Part shown: in pieces, positions 16,643-26,832 of the stretch
How positions within the stretch are numbered: the stretch's first letter is position 1
Layout: each line of letters opens with the position of its first letter
Source of the DNA: DATFVA01 sp963774455
GTDB taxonomy: Bacteria > Bacteroidota > Ignavibacteria > Ignavibacteriales > Ignavibacteriaceae
Reading direction: 5' to 3'
Assembly: GCA_963774455.1 (NCBI GenBank)
Contig: CAVZFD010000006.1
Location: 62,001-126,000 of the forward strand
Length of the DNA stretch: 64,000 nt
Notes under the pieces: model-generated
The model's input: only the letters and a program-made list of their open reading frames with translations
What the model was told of the DNA's origin: nothing
Databases searched by the model: none
Position numbers and translations under genes: made by a program

Positions 16643-17833
16643 TTAAAAGATTTTTGGATTGGAACTTTTCTCTACGAACACTTTTGCAACGTCGTAGATG
16701 AGGGAAGGATTGTTCACAAGGGCTGTAGTGAATAATTTTTTAAGCGTCCTTTTTTCGTAGGGAACTTTGGAGAAGCTGCGGGCGATACTGTTAAATTTTT
16801 CATCTGAGAAATTATAGATTCCATTCTTTATCCTGTCAAAAATCTCGTGACGTTTTCCTAACCGTTTTGCCCACTCCTTATCATATGTCAGTATATGATC
16901 GGGATTGTTCTTCCTGACTGAATCTGCAGCAATTCGTCCTGCTATACTTCCCCCGATCATCCCGCTTGCGATACCCCCTCCGCTTAAAGGATTGACCTGC
17001 CTGGCTGCATCTCCTGCCAGCATAATGCCAGGCGCTGAGATCTCCGGTAGAGTAATGCTGCAGGGTACTCCTCCTGCTATAGTTGTAAGCACAGGAGCCT
17101 CTGGATAATGCTTATTCATAAAGTGATTCAAAAATGATTGTGCAGACTTCCTTTTTCCAATTAATCCGCTCACTCCAAGTCCGATATTAGCCTTACCATC
17201 TCCTTTAGGGAATATCCAGAAATAGCCATTGGGCGCGTATTCCTGACCAAAATAAAAGTAGAGTGCATCCTCTTTAACCGGAATATTAGCAGCGGTAATC
17301 TGAACGGCGCTTTCCATATCACGAAAGTCTATGTGAGTTTTTAATCCTGCCCACCGGCCCACGCGTGACTCCACTCCGTCGGCTGCAATCACTGCCTTCG
17401 CATTAACCTCTTTTTGTTCTCCATTAAACTCATATTTAACGCCGCTTACCTTACCATCTGTGAAGAGCAATCCGTTCACATAAGCCCTGGTTAAAATTTC
17501 CGCGCCTGCTGCTGCGGCCGTTCTTGCCAGTTCATAATCAAATATCCTGCGCTCAAGTACATACCCAGCATCACCGAATTCTATAATTACCTCATTTCCA
17601 TCGGGAGCATTAAAGGAAAATTTACTTATTACAGCAGCAATCCATTTGGGATCCGGCTGAATAAATTCTTCAAGTCCTGCCTTGCTGATCGCCTCCCCGC
17701 ATCTCACAGGGTAACCTACATCGCGGTCCTTCTCGAGCATGAGCACTGAAACTCCCTGCTCAGCCGCCGTTCTTGCCGCAATGCTTCCTGCAGGTCCTGC
17801 CCCCACAACAACCAGGTCATATTCCTTATTCAT
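16643..17833 (-). CDS. Geranylgeranyl reductase family FAD-dependent oxidoreductase
   Basis: The 396-residue flavoprotein opens with V-V-G-A-G-P-A-G (residues 9-16) for FAD. G-Y-P-V-R-C-G-E-A-I-S (about 40-50), the P-x-x-C-G-E motif of the geranylgeranyl reductase family, follows. A-G-D-A-A-R-Q-V-N-P-L-S-G-G-G-I (about 272-287) is the second FAD motif. Family members hydrogenate prenyl double bonds in chlorophyll side chains, archaeal lipids or menaquinone tails. The substrate here cannot be told from sequence; menaquinone or another polyprenyl lipid is plausible in a non-phototroph. A small ferredoxin gene lies 12 bases upstream and is the likely electron donor. Confidence 0.85.
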   Translation of the reverse strand: MNKEYDLVVVGAGPAGSIAARTAAEQGVSVLMLEKDRDVGYPVRCGEAISKAGLEEFIQPDPKWIAAVISKFSFNAPDGNEVIIEFGDAGYVLERRIFDYELARTAAAAGAEILTRAYVNGLLFTDGKVSGVKYEFNGEQKEVNAKAVIAADGVESRVGRWAGLKTHIDFRDMESAVQITAANIPVKEDALYFYFGQEYAPNGYFWIFPKGDGKANIGLGVSGLIGKRKSAQSFLNHFMNKHYPEAPVLTTIAGGVPCSITLPEISAPGIMLAGDAARQVNPLSGGGIASGMIGGSIAGRIAADSVRKNNPDHILTYDKEWAKRLGKRHEIFDRIKNGIYNFSDEKFNSIARSFSKVPYEKRTLKKLFTTALVNNPSLIYDVAKVFVEKSSNPKIF

Positions 17834-17845
17834 ACCTCCTCAACC

Positions 17846-18073
17846 TTATAACCGTACCGGCACCCCTTCCTTTTTAAATTCAATAACCTCAATGGGACAA
17901 CTCCAAACGCATTTTGCACAATTGGTGCACCGCGGATCAATAATACTTATTTCCGCTTCTTTTAATTCAATAGCGTCTTCGGGACAAACGCCCACGCAGC
18001 ATCCGCAAAAATCGCATTTATTGGGAATAATATTAATTAAAAGCTTTCCGTTTTTGGCCTGTCTATACTGCAT
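17846..18073 (-). CDS. 2[4Fe-4S] ferredoxin
   Basis: The 75-residue protein carries two clusters, C-D-F-C-G-C-C-V-G-V-C-P (about residues 20-31) and C-T-N-C-A-K-C-V-W-S-C-P (about 49-60). It is a small soluble electron carrier. It lies 12 bases upstream of the geranylgeranyl-reductase-like gene, so the two form an operon in which this ferredoxin probably supplies electrons. The same arrangement of a ferredoxin with a prenyl reductase is known from archaea. Confidence 0.9.
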   Translation of the reverse strand: MQYRQAKNGKLLINIIPNKCDFCGCCVGVCPEDAIELKEAEISIIDPRCTNCAKCVWSCPIEVIEFKKEGVPVRL

Positions 18074-18164
18074 AATTGATTTTAATCAGATTGGAGCGAA
18101 ATTAAAAATAATTCGCTTAAAACGATATACCGGGAGTATTCTTTAGGTAATCAGGTTCGGCCCA

Positions 18165-18190
18165 TAAAAAAGCCGCAATATATGCGGCTT
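18165..18190 (-). terminator. Rho-independent terminator downstream of dnaG
   Basis: On the minus strand AAGCCGCA pairs with TGCGGCTT across a five-base loop and is followed by TTTTTTAT. It lies about 190 bases after the dnaG stop and before the ferredoxin gene, separating the two transcription units. Confidence 0.8.
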
Positions 18191-18379
18191 CTGTGCCCCT
18201 GCCTCTGATTTATTTACTAATCAGATGAATTTCATATACTTAATAGTGAAAAAAACACTGAATTCGGAAAACACATGGAAAATATTTTGGATATTTTTCT
18301 GAATGGGCGAAATCGGCGGGCGGGGAGGTCAGGAATTTATCAGTAATTCAGGATTCTATATTACCAGGATTGAGGGTTT

Positions 18380-20272
18380 TTATTTTTCGTAAGGGACGTC
18401 TTCGTCTTCCAGATCTTCTTTTATGAGCCTCTTCTCCCGTATCAGGTCTCTTATCTCTTTCAGCAGGTCAAGTCGTTTTTCTTCATCAGTAAGGGATGAC
18501 ATATTATTGTTCAGGACAGCTATCTTATCCTCAACCTGCTTTAACTTAAATTTTTTTACCGCATCCGATGAATGCTTCTTTAATATTTTTTCGAAATCAT
18601 CCGAAGGATTGATATCATCCCAGTTTTTGCTTATCTGGTATTTCTCAAACGACAATTCCCTTGCGTAAGTTCTAGCCTCCTCCTGATCAAGCTTTTCAAT
18701 CAGCGACGCGGCAGTCAGGTCTTCATCATGTAAAACAGCGGAATGTACAAGTCCGGCTAATTCCTTATGAATACTTATTTGGAATTCATCAGGTCTTATG
18801 TGCCTCAGTATGAAATCGCATGTTTCCCTGCTTCCTTCAAGGAGAAGCTTAACCAGTTCTCTTTCAAGGCTTACAGTTTCCAGAGTCAGCTTTACTTCCG
18901 ACTTTAGCACACTATTCTCTTTTTGTGCTGTCTTCTTCTGCTGCCTGTTGTCTTCAATTGTTTTTTGCCTGTTTAATCCTGCTTTAATTTTATCATATTC
19001 ACTCTCTATCAGTTTTTCTCTCAGGTTAAACTTTTTAGCGATGTTTTTAATCAGGATATTAACCTTGAGTTCATCATTTATTAAGGCAAGAGGCCTTACA
19101 AGATCACGGATCGCTTCAGTTGTCTTTGCGGGATCTTCAAACATTCCCAGGGAGGCATAATAGTCTGATTGATACTCGAGGAAATTCTTCGCCGATTTTA
19201 TCAGTTCATCAAACTTTTCTTTTCCGTAATTGTTCACATACGAGTCGGGGTCTTCGCCCTGCGGGAGCGAAACAATTTTGATCTCAAAATCTTTTCTAAG
19301 CAGGATCTCGATACTTCTCATAGCAGCCTTTATTCCAGCTGTATCCGCGTCAAAAAGAAGAACAACGTTCTTTGTATATCTCGATAAAAGCTGAACCTGT
19401 TCTTCGGTAAGAGCCGTGCCGGATACCGCAACCACATTCTTAATGCCGCTCTGGTACAGTGAGATAAGATCCATATATCCTTCCACAAGAATCGCTTTAT
19501 CAAGTCTTCTTATTTCATCCTTGGCGTGCGATAATCCGTAAAGGATCCTCCCTTTTACATATATAAGCGATTCGGGGGAATTGAGGTATTTTGCAGACCC
19601 TTCTTTATTCTCAAGTATTCTGCCGGCAAATGCCACCACTCTGCCGTTTGGCGAAAAAATAGGGAAGATAATTCTCGAGGAAAACTTATCGTATAATCTG
19701 CCTTCCTTTGATTTTCCAATAAGTCCCAGATCAAGAGCCTTATCGATATCTATTTTCTTTTCCTGCAGAAAGTGAAGGAGATTATCCCAGCCGTTAGGAG
19801 CATAACCCAGACCGAAAGCCCTCATCGTCGCGGGTTTTATCTTCCTGTTCTGGAAATAATTAAGGGCAATCTCGCCCTCATCTGAATTAAGCAGGTTTTT
19901 TGAAAAGTATCTTGCGGTTTCAGTATTTATATCGTAGAGGATTTCCTGTTCCGACTGACGTTCATCCGACTCCTGCTGTTCAGGTTCAAGAGGAATTCCC
20001 AGCTCCTCTGCCAGCTCCTGCACAGCTTCAACAAAAGATATCTTCTCATATTCCATCAGGAATTTAAAGACGTTGCCGCCGGTATGGCATCCGAAACAGT
20101 GAAAGATCTGTTTTTCTTCACTTACAGTAAAAGAAGGAGTTTTCTCGGAATGGAAAGGACATAGTCCAAGGAAGTTTTTCCCCCGCTTCCTCAGCTGCAC
20201 ATACCCCGAGATAACATCCACTATACTCGCCGCGGATCGTATTTCTTCTATTTTATTCTCTGAAATCCTCAT
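18380..20272 (-). CDS. dnaG: DNA primase
   Basis: The 630-residue enzyme makes RNA primers at the replication fork. The CHC2 zinc ligands are C38, H41, C59 and C62. The primase core holds a Toprim domain with E264 in L-V-E-G-Y-M-D and D308/D310 in L-L-F-D-A-D-T-A-G. A C-terminal helical region (about 440-630) for helicase binding is rich in charged residues. Length is normal. No rpsU or rpoD lies beside it as in Enterobacteria. The 163 bases upstream separate it from the group II intron end; the intron and array downstream on the same strand order transcribe toward it. Confidence 0.95.
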   Translation of the reverse strand: MRISENKIEEIRSAASIVDVISGYVQLRKRGKNFLGLCPFHSEKTPSFTVSEEKQIFHCFGCHTGGNVFKFLMEYEKISFVEAVQELAEELGIPLEPEQQESDERQSEQEILYDINTETARYFSKNLLNSDEGEIALNYFQNRKIKPATMRAFGLGYAPNGWDNLLHFLQEKKIDIDKALDLGLIGKSKEGRLYDKFSSRIIFPIFSPNGRVVAFAGRILENKEGSAKYLNSPESLIYVKGRILYGLSHAKDEIRRLDKAILVEGYMDLISLYQSGIKNVVAVSGTALTEEQVQLLSRYTKNVVLLFDADTAGIKAAMRSIEILLRKDFEIKIVSLPQGEDPDSYVNNYGKEKFDELIKSAKNFLEYQSDYYASLGMFEDPAKTTEAIRDLVRPLALINDELKVNILIKNIAKKFNLREKLIESEYDKIKAGLNRQKTIEDNRQQKKTAQKENSVLKSEVKLTLETVSLERELVKLLLEGSRETCDFILRHIRPDEFQISIHKELAGLVHSAVLHDEDLTAASLIEKLDQEEARTYARELSFEKYQISKNWDDINPSDDFEKILKKHSSDAVKKFKLKQVEDKIAVLNNNMSSLTDEEKRLDLLKEIRDLIREKRLIKEDLEDEDVPYEK

Positions 20273-20408
20273 ACTCGCATATCGGCACTAAAAATCATTA
20301 AAATTTAACTGGTTTCAATTTAATCAATAATCTAAAAAAATCAGTTCTAAAAATACCATAAATTCAATTATACAAAATGCAATTTAGGTATGATCCCTTT
20401 CTTATAAA

Positions 20409-20431
20409 TTAAGGGAGCTTTCGCTCCCTTA
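20409..20431 (-). terminator. Terminator of exoprotein copy 1, now beyond the intron
   Basis: On the minus strand TTAAGGGAGC and GCTCCCTTAA form a stem with a GAAA-like loop, followed by TTTAT. The same AAGGGAGC hairpin lies directly after the remnant stop at 38246. At this locus the group II intron separates the hairpin from the coding sequence it would normally follow within a few bases. Confidence 0.75.
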
Positions 20432-20493
20432 AATTGTAGAGTAGGACAAGGGCGCAGTACTCACGCGTGAGCCTGTTTCCCTTGAACCCTCGT

Positions 20494-20527
20494 CAAACCG
20501 TACGTGAGGTTTTCCCTCATACGGCTT
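20494..20527 (-). ncRNA. Group II intron domain V
   Basis: On the minus strand the 34-base hairpin begins AAGCCGTATGAGG, has a GAAA-type tetraloop region and closes CCTCACGTACGGTTT. This is the standard catalytic domain V with its AGC triad. It is followed by a domain VI-like stem in which CAAGGG pairs with CCCTTG. Its intactness suggests the ribozyme core could still fold even if the maturase is damaged. Confidence 0.85.
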
Positions 20528-20675
20528 TCCTAAATAATTTATACTTTCAACTATAGCCATTGAACACTGTAGTTATAGAACAATCCAAACCTTTCGTATA
20601 TTTCACCGTTGCTTATCCTTTTCCATCCATATCCATTTCTTCCTCTGTTCCTTTGAAGCAGCCGTCTTACTCGTT

Positions 20676-21806
20676 TCATCCTCTAAGAAACTTGTTCAAG
20701 TTTCCTATTTGGTCTTGAACTTTCAGCGGCAGCTTATGACTGACAAGGTTCCTTATCTGCTCTCTGCACCGCTTCTGGCTCCTCGGACTTGGAGATACCA
20801 GTATTAACCGGTTCTTTGTTTTCTTATTTTCAACCCGGTGGAATTCAAATCCTAAGAACTCTACTTTCTTATCCTCTTTGAGATTAAGCCTTCTGCTTTT
20901 CTCTTTATTTAGCTTCAGACCTAACCTTTCTATATAGTTCTCAAGTATTTCTACTCCTTGTCCCAGATTCTTCTGTGCAAGTATCAGCATATCATCTGCA
21001 TACCGCACAAGATGTATTGAACCTCTACTGATATTCTTTATCCCATTCCTCTCAAATACTTTGTCTACCGGATGCAAATATATGTTTGCAAGCAGCGGAC
21101 TTATCACCCCTCCCTGTGGTGTGCCTCTCTTACTCTGTCGATGTTGATTATCCTCCACATAACCGCAGCTTAACCACTGCTTTATTACGTGCAGTATCTT
21201 TCCATCTGAAATTCTTCTTGCCAGCAGCCGCATCAGTTTCCAGTGCTCTACTGTATCGAAGTATTTCTCCAGATCAACATCATAGATTTCCTCACACCCC
21301 CAGTTAAGGTATTTATATATCTCTCTTACCGCATCGTGTGCACTTTTCTTTGGTCTGAATCCATAACTCGATTCTGTAAAGTCAGCCTCGAATATCGGCT
21401 CCAGTACCATTAAGAATGCAGTCTGCACTATGCGGTCACGAATAGTTGGAATACCCAGTGGTCTTTTCTTTCCATTCGCCTTCGGTATATACACCCGCTT
21501 TACCGGCTTTGGCTTATACTGTTCTTCTTTCAGTTCTTCCTGAAGTTCTGCTAAGTATTCTATGATGCCCTTTGCCTTTATATCCTCAAAGGTCACCCCG
21601 TCTACTCCGCTTGCTCCACCATTGGATTTCACTCTGCGATAAGCTTCTTCCAATATGTCTGTCCGATAGGTTTTATCATACAGACTGTAGAACCTGAACT
21701 TCGGGTTGGCTTTTGCCTTTTCGTACAGCTTCCTCTGAAACTCCTGGATTTTCTCTGCTCCTCCTCCTGTGAGTTGGAACTGTCTTATGTTTGTTAGCTC
21801 TTGCAA
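20676..21806 (-). CDS. ltrA: Group II intron reverse transcriptase/maturase, C-terminally truncated
   Basis: The 376-residue protein has the RT domains in order: R-P-L-G-I-P-T-I-R-D-R (115-125), Y-G-F-R-P (148-152), D178 in D-V-D-L-E-K-Y-F-D, G-T-P-Q-G-G-V-I-S-P (228-237) and Y-A-D-D (269-272). It stops at N-K-F-L-R-G, where relatives continue into maturase domain X. The missing end is recognisable just downstream in another frame (20551-20676) as K-R-V-R-R-L-L-Q...W-L. About 25 residues, the W-x-x-Y-F part, are absent between the two. RT catalytic residues are intact, but splicing help by domain X is probably impaired. No HNH endonuclease domain is seen. Confidence 0.9.
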   Translation of the reverse strand: MQELTNIRQFQLTGGGAEKIQEFQRKLYEKAKANPKFRFYSLYDKTYRTDILEEAYRRVKSNGGASGVDGVTFEDIKAKGIIEYLAELQEELKEEQYKPKPVKRVYIPKANGKKRPLGIPTIRDRIVQTAFLMVLEPIFEADFTESSYGFRPKKSAHDAVREIYKYLNWGCEEIYDVDLEKYFDTVEHWKLMRLLARRISDGKILHVIKQWLSCGYVEDNQHRQSKRGTPQGGVISPLLANIYLHPVDKVFERNGIKNISRGSIHLVRYADDMLILAQKNLGQGVEILENYIERLGLKLNKEKSRRLNLKEDKKVEFLGFEFHRVENKKTKNRLILVSPSPRSQKRCREQIRNLVSHKLPLKVQDQIGNLNKFLRG

Positions 21807-22367
21807 TACATTTTCCGTTATTTCTTTGAAGCTATTATTTAGCAGAGATCCTTCCCTACGATAATGTTTTGCTGCATCACCATTCCATCCCTTCCACTTC
21901 CGGGATTCCGGTACTATGATCTCATCCGACTCCCTGCCATCTCTTATCCATTTCGTTGCCTTATAGGATAAGCCTTAGCTGATAGCGAGGGTCTCCCAAG
22001 TTCCTGAACCTTCTGTCTGTCCGTGTCGTCACTAACACCCCGGAGATGCCATTAAACCCTGCTCTAATCATCTAGGGTTTAATGATGCTGACTTCACCCA
22101 TCAAATACTGGCTCGTCCATCTCTTTTCTCGTTCTTTACGAGGCTACCTTTGTGTTCACTTTCGTTACAACCCGGTCTTTTGCGTCGCATCCTTTCTTCC
22201 CGTCTTTTCGGGAGTGATTACTTTGTCAAGCCGCTTAGAGTATAGCCGTTTCCAGCTATACTCCGGCTTCTCGCTACGTGGCTTTAGAGTTTTACCACGA
22301 TCGGGACTTGGCAGGTTCGCAACTTCCTGCCTCACCTGATTAGAATAGTTCAAGCTTTGCTTGGCGC

Positions 22368-25300
22368 TCACTTAATTAATAACATCTTCTTCGAGCCGAC
22401 ATAATCTTTCACCCGGAGCTGATATATGTACACACCGCTTGCTAATCTTGATGCATCAAAGTTAACCGAGTATCTTCCCTGGTTCTTCTGTTCGTTAACA
22501 AGTGTTGCTACTTCTTTTCCGAGTATATCATATATCTTAAGTGTCACTAATCCTGTCTGCGGCAGCTGATAGTTTATTTTTGTTGCCGGGTTAAAAGGAT
22601 TGGGATAATTCTGGCTGATCTCATAGGTGGATGGTACTTTATCTCCGTAATAGCTGGCATTCACATAGTTTTTCTTTGCGATCTCTGAAACATCGTTCTG
22701 TATCAGTCCAAGGTTAAACTCTGCCTCCCCGCTTACTTCGGAGACCAGTCTCAGGTAATAGCTTCCCTGCAGAATATCACTGCAGTTTATCTCATACGAG
22801 ATATTTTCATACTTCTCCAGGTTATTTTTGTTATATGTTATCTCATCAAATACACCCATTATCTCCTCTGTAGCTGAGTTTACCAGCTCCAGGCGAAAGG
22901 ACACAGCCTCATCCTCGCTCAGGCTGTCGGCAAGTTCAGGGTTAAGCACATAGTACAGGTTGCTGAACCTTAGGCTTGAACTGCTGTTTAGTTCAAAATC
23001 AACAGTTCTCATAGCCTCATTCAGCTCTTCTGCTGTTTGAAACTGGTTGGTATCAGTTGTTGTCACAAAATTAACGACACTATCGCCTGAGAGGATGTCT
23101 CCTGTGTTAAATACAAAGTTTATCCCCTTTACCATTATCAGTCCCGATCTGCCGTAGAGAACTGAGTTTTCCCCGGTAATCGAGCTTAGCTTCCCTATTT
23201 CACCGCCCCCGCCTCCGCAGGCTATTGAGAAATCAGCATCCGACTTGTTTATGACATATGGCAGGGATTCAGTATTAAAGACGAGAGCCTTCATATCTGC
23301 AAGGCTTCCTCCGCTGCTGATTACCGGCATTATTCCATTCGGGCTAAGCAAGGATGAATTACAGTAGCTGTCATTTATTCTCTTGACAAACTTTGTAGTC
23401 GTATTATTGTTTTCATTCCAGGCAATGACGGATTCATCAGCAGAGGAGGAAGAAGATGAGTTATTAAAGGTATTCAGTACTTCACTGCCCGAGATAAAGA
23501 AATTACCCCAGCTTCCTCCCACACGTGGTCTTACGACCACTCTTTTTGAAGGGAGCTGGGTACCGGTAAGCTTTCCTATCCCGGAGCCGTTATCTGCCGA
23601 CCAGCTTACTATCAGGCTGTTCTTTCCCGTTATGCTGATAGAAGGTCTATGATGATTGATAAGCGGGCACTGATAAGAAAGAATTGTCAGATCAGAAACT
23701 CGTTTGTTTGGATCATTATAAAAATGAATATATTTTATCTGACTGGGCTGATCCTCCCAACAGATATGGAGGCTGTGATCTGAGCTGTTTTTCTCTGCTG
23801 CTATGCTCACGTTTGATGAGGTTGATGAAGTACCCGAAAGGATACCCGATTGCCAGGTCCAGCCATTTGTTCCTAAGGAATAATACTTATAGTAGATTCC
23901 GTGAGTATTATCCTTTTTGTAAAGGACCACAATCATACTGGTCTCCCTGACCGAAGGCTGCAACCACGGGCTTGGCATTACCGAAAAAGCTGGAATTATA
24001 AGTGTCAACTACTCTAGGTGAAAGAGTAAAATAATGATCAGGGTAAAGGTCGGCAGCCAGACAGATTTTTGAGACAGAGGGATCAGCAGGGTCGAAATAT
24101 TCAAAAACCAAATACAAAGAATCATTTGAGAAGTATTCATATGGATTTTTTGCTGAACCTGTCGATATCCCCATACGGTCCAAAACATTAAACTCAGGAT
24201 CCCATTGGTTAAAATTATCTGCTGATAAATCCCAGATAGAACCCAAAGATTCATAAACCGTAGTATATATTCCGGATCCAAGGTAATGTAAGTTTTTTTG
24301 ATAAGAATTATAGGATACATCAGAATTAGAGCGGAAATGACCTTTGTAGTTAGCGGTGAAATACCCCGAACCTGGAATGCTGTCTGGTAGTTTAAGATTA
24401 TTCCTTGTGATATTGGTCGATCCATTTTCCCAATCCCAAAATGTCCAATCTGTACCAAGATATCCAGGTGGAGGAGCTACCGGGCTGATTGTATATTCAT
24501 CTTGATTAGACTGGTTAAATATAAAGGCATTATAACTTTCCCCGGAATTGAGGTTCTGAGGATCCCCGGGTTGCTTATCCCAGGTTACAGTGTAACTTCC
24601 TCCTGTTCCTCCTTCCAGATTATTTGTAACAGTAAGGGGGAGAGTAGGCTCATAGATTACCTGCATTTGAAATGGGTCGGATTCCCTTGTATATGGGTAA
24701 GATTTAATTAAGTGATTACCAAATGTATTTGCATAGCTCCAATTTCGACAAGCCCACCCGCTAATATTCCCGGTCACCAGAAAGTCGATTTGCTTAAAGG
24801 TATAAGAGTTACTATAATTAAGGGGATTACCCCCGGCAGGTATATTCGTAACATTTCCATTAATATTTATTTCGACAGGACTTGACGAAAAGTTAGTTCC
24901 TTGGTAGACGGTTAGATTTAGATTAACCTTATTCGGTACTGCAGCGCATTTAATTACCGTTGGGTATTGAGTCCCAACCAGTGTATTCGATGTAAAAACT
25001 GAATAGATCATATCTTCAGTTGAGACCAAATTAATGTAATCGCCTACAAAACCAGCATTTGAAAAACTTTGAGAGAAATCAAAATGATCTACTTCCTCGA
25101 AAGTATTTTCCTCGAATAAATAAAGTAGCGAATAGATCGAGCTACTGGAAAGATTAATTTCCTCACAAGTGTAATAAGCAAGACATAGCTTTTTATCTGG
25201 GGTGGAAGTCATCCAAGGGAAAAATTGCTGCCCGGTAACTGGAGGTATGTTTTCAACATTTAATACTTGCCAGCTGTTGCCGTAATCGGTTGATTTCGAA

Positions 25301-26226
25301 ATTGCTATGCGATCTGTTCCATTGACTTTTTTTGCCCAGGATATATAAATTATATTATTTATAGAGGTTATCGAAGGGAAACTATTTACTCTAAAATGCT
25401 TGCCAGCAGGTGTACCATAAATGAACTGATTATGTTCTACATCGTGATATCCTATATGTTCAAAACTACCGCTTACATTAATGGGAGAGTTGAAGCTCAA
25501 CCCACCGTTACTTGATCTTGAAACTTTTATGCAAAATTGAGTGTCTGATAATTTTTCAATGAATGTAACATATACGTCACCTGAGCTTGAGCAATAAGGA
25601 ATTGGACTTTGGATATCGGAAGTAGAAGAGACAGTTCTAATCGAGTATGGATTAGAAAAATTATTTAGATCTGCTGCCGATGCATTGACTATCTGTATAT
25701 ATTTATTTGTGCCATTATCATATCTAAAAGCCACAAAAATTTTTGTCTCGTTCAGTGTGCTACCCTTTTTGACATATAGATAAGGTTTATCTATCGAAGT
25801 TGCTCCTGGGGCAGATCTAACCTCCACAGAGTTGGTTAGCCAGGTCTGACCAAAATTTGTACTTTTATTAATAAATACACCGCTGTGAGTGGCGGTACTC
25901 GATAAGTATACAAAATAAACTGCCCCAAATCCGTCGAAAGCCACCGATGGGTCAGAATCATCTATGGAAGAGCCGGTAAAACCTTTAGGTATATTTATCT
26001 GAGTCCAACTATTTCCTTTGTCATTCGAATAAAAAGAGCAGACTCGGTTGATATTGCCCCAATTATTATAATTGCAGCCCACAACGACATAATTATTGTA
26101 TGCAGCTACAGATGGCTCGTTCGTGAAAATTGATGGGTCACCTGTATTTGAGACATTATGAGTATAATCATAAGTTTGCCCAAATACCGGGAAATAAAGA
26201 ATTAAAAACAGGAAAAATAACTTCAT
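22368..26226 (-). pseudogene. T9SS Asp-box exoprotein, copy 1 (one frameshift)
   Basis: It starts with signal peptide M-K-L-F-F-L-F-L-I-L-Y-F-P-V-F-G at 26226 and runs to K-K-M-L-L-I-K at 22371, about 1285 residues if joined. Four Asp-box-like motifs (S-x-D-x-G-x-x-W type) in the first 320 residues suggest a sialidase-fold propeller. A glycine-run domain and a type-A sorting domain end it. Near 23935 two bases are missing relative to copy 3 (ACAATCATAC versus ACAATTTCATAC), splitting the gene into 772- and 546-codon frames. The first 540 codons are nearly identical to copy 2, while the last 580 match copy 3. A group II intron begins at its stop codon. Confidence 0.85.
22584..24285 (-). repeat. 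Duplicated block B, copy 1
   Basis: About 1.7 kb covering the distal half of exoprotein copy 1 is nearly identical to 33241-34944 in copy 3 (offset 10657, then 10659 after the two-base indel). Only scattered substitutions are visible. Identity fades near 24285, where both genes enter unrelated central sequence. Confidence 0.85.
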
Positions 26227-26832
26227 TACTCTTCTCCCTTCGAATTATTGTGTTACTCCTTCATAGATAGTGTTATTCCCCACTATGAATACTTTATTTT
26301 CTGTAACATAAACCCCTCTCAGTATTATGCTGGGGAATCCATTGAAGATTTTCCAATCAACTCCGTTATAGTGTGCAGCCAGTCCAAAATGACCGCAGGC
26401 AAATAAATTATTACCTGCAGAACCTCTTATTTTTTCAGTATAGACTCCAAAATCAAAATCTGTCACCCAGCTATTACCTCTTCTTACTTCAAGATCATTT
26501 CCCTGGAGATATAATTCGCTTGGGTTTATTCCCCAGACCGAGGAAAATGGTCCATAAGTGTCGTAACTGATTTTATTAGGTCCGCCTGTCCGGATTATTT
26601 CCCACTGAACGCCATCGAAATGATATAATTCGCCGAGGGATTGGAATACATCCCCTGCAACTGCGTAGATATCATTCTCTGAGAAACCCCATATATCTAA
26701 AAATGCTCCCACGTTTGAATGTACATTCATTACTTCTGCTTTCGTTCCATCCCAATGAATAATTTTCCCCCAAGTACTCCCCAGATACATATCACTGCTG
26801 CTGGTTCCCCAGATGGAGGTGTAGGGGGTGTT
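24608..26832 (-). repeat. Duplicated block A, copy 1
   Basis: About 2.2 kb is almost identical to 29777-32001 at a constant offset of 5169. It spans the C-terminal half of lipoprotein 1 and the N-terminal half of exoprotein copy 1, crossing the intercistronic gap. Only a few differences are visible, clustered at 25199-25275. Both edges are abrupt. A somewhat more diverged version lies at about 35.4-37.4 kb. Confidence 0.9.

Larger units (their letters stand above)
20436..22371 (-). mobile_element. Group II intron with internal reverse transcriptase gene
   Basis: The element of about 1.94 kb starts on the minus strand with GTGAGCGCC at 22371 and ends ...CCTACTCTAC at 20436, fitting the GUGYG-like start and AY end of group II introns. 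A typical ribozyme 5' region fills 21807-22371, the RT gene lies in the middle, and domains V and VI lie at 20494-20527 and about 20440-20493. The flanks rejoin to ATTAA|AATTTAAGGG. They match the uninterrupted paralogous site at 38235-38255 (ATTAAGTAATTTAAGGG) within two bases. It thus inserted at the stop codon of exoprotein copy 1; the intron's own GTGA supplies a TGA stop. Exact ends may be off by a few bases. Confidence 0.85.

Noticed and set aside
24009..24458. 149-codon minus-strand open frame inside exoprotein copy 1, and its twin at 34669-35043
   Set aside because: Both are alternative-frame shadows of the exoprotein central region; the sorting-domain frame explains the DNA.
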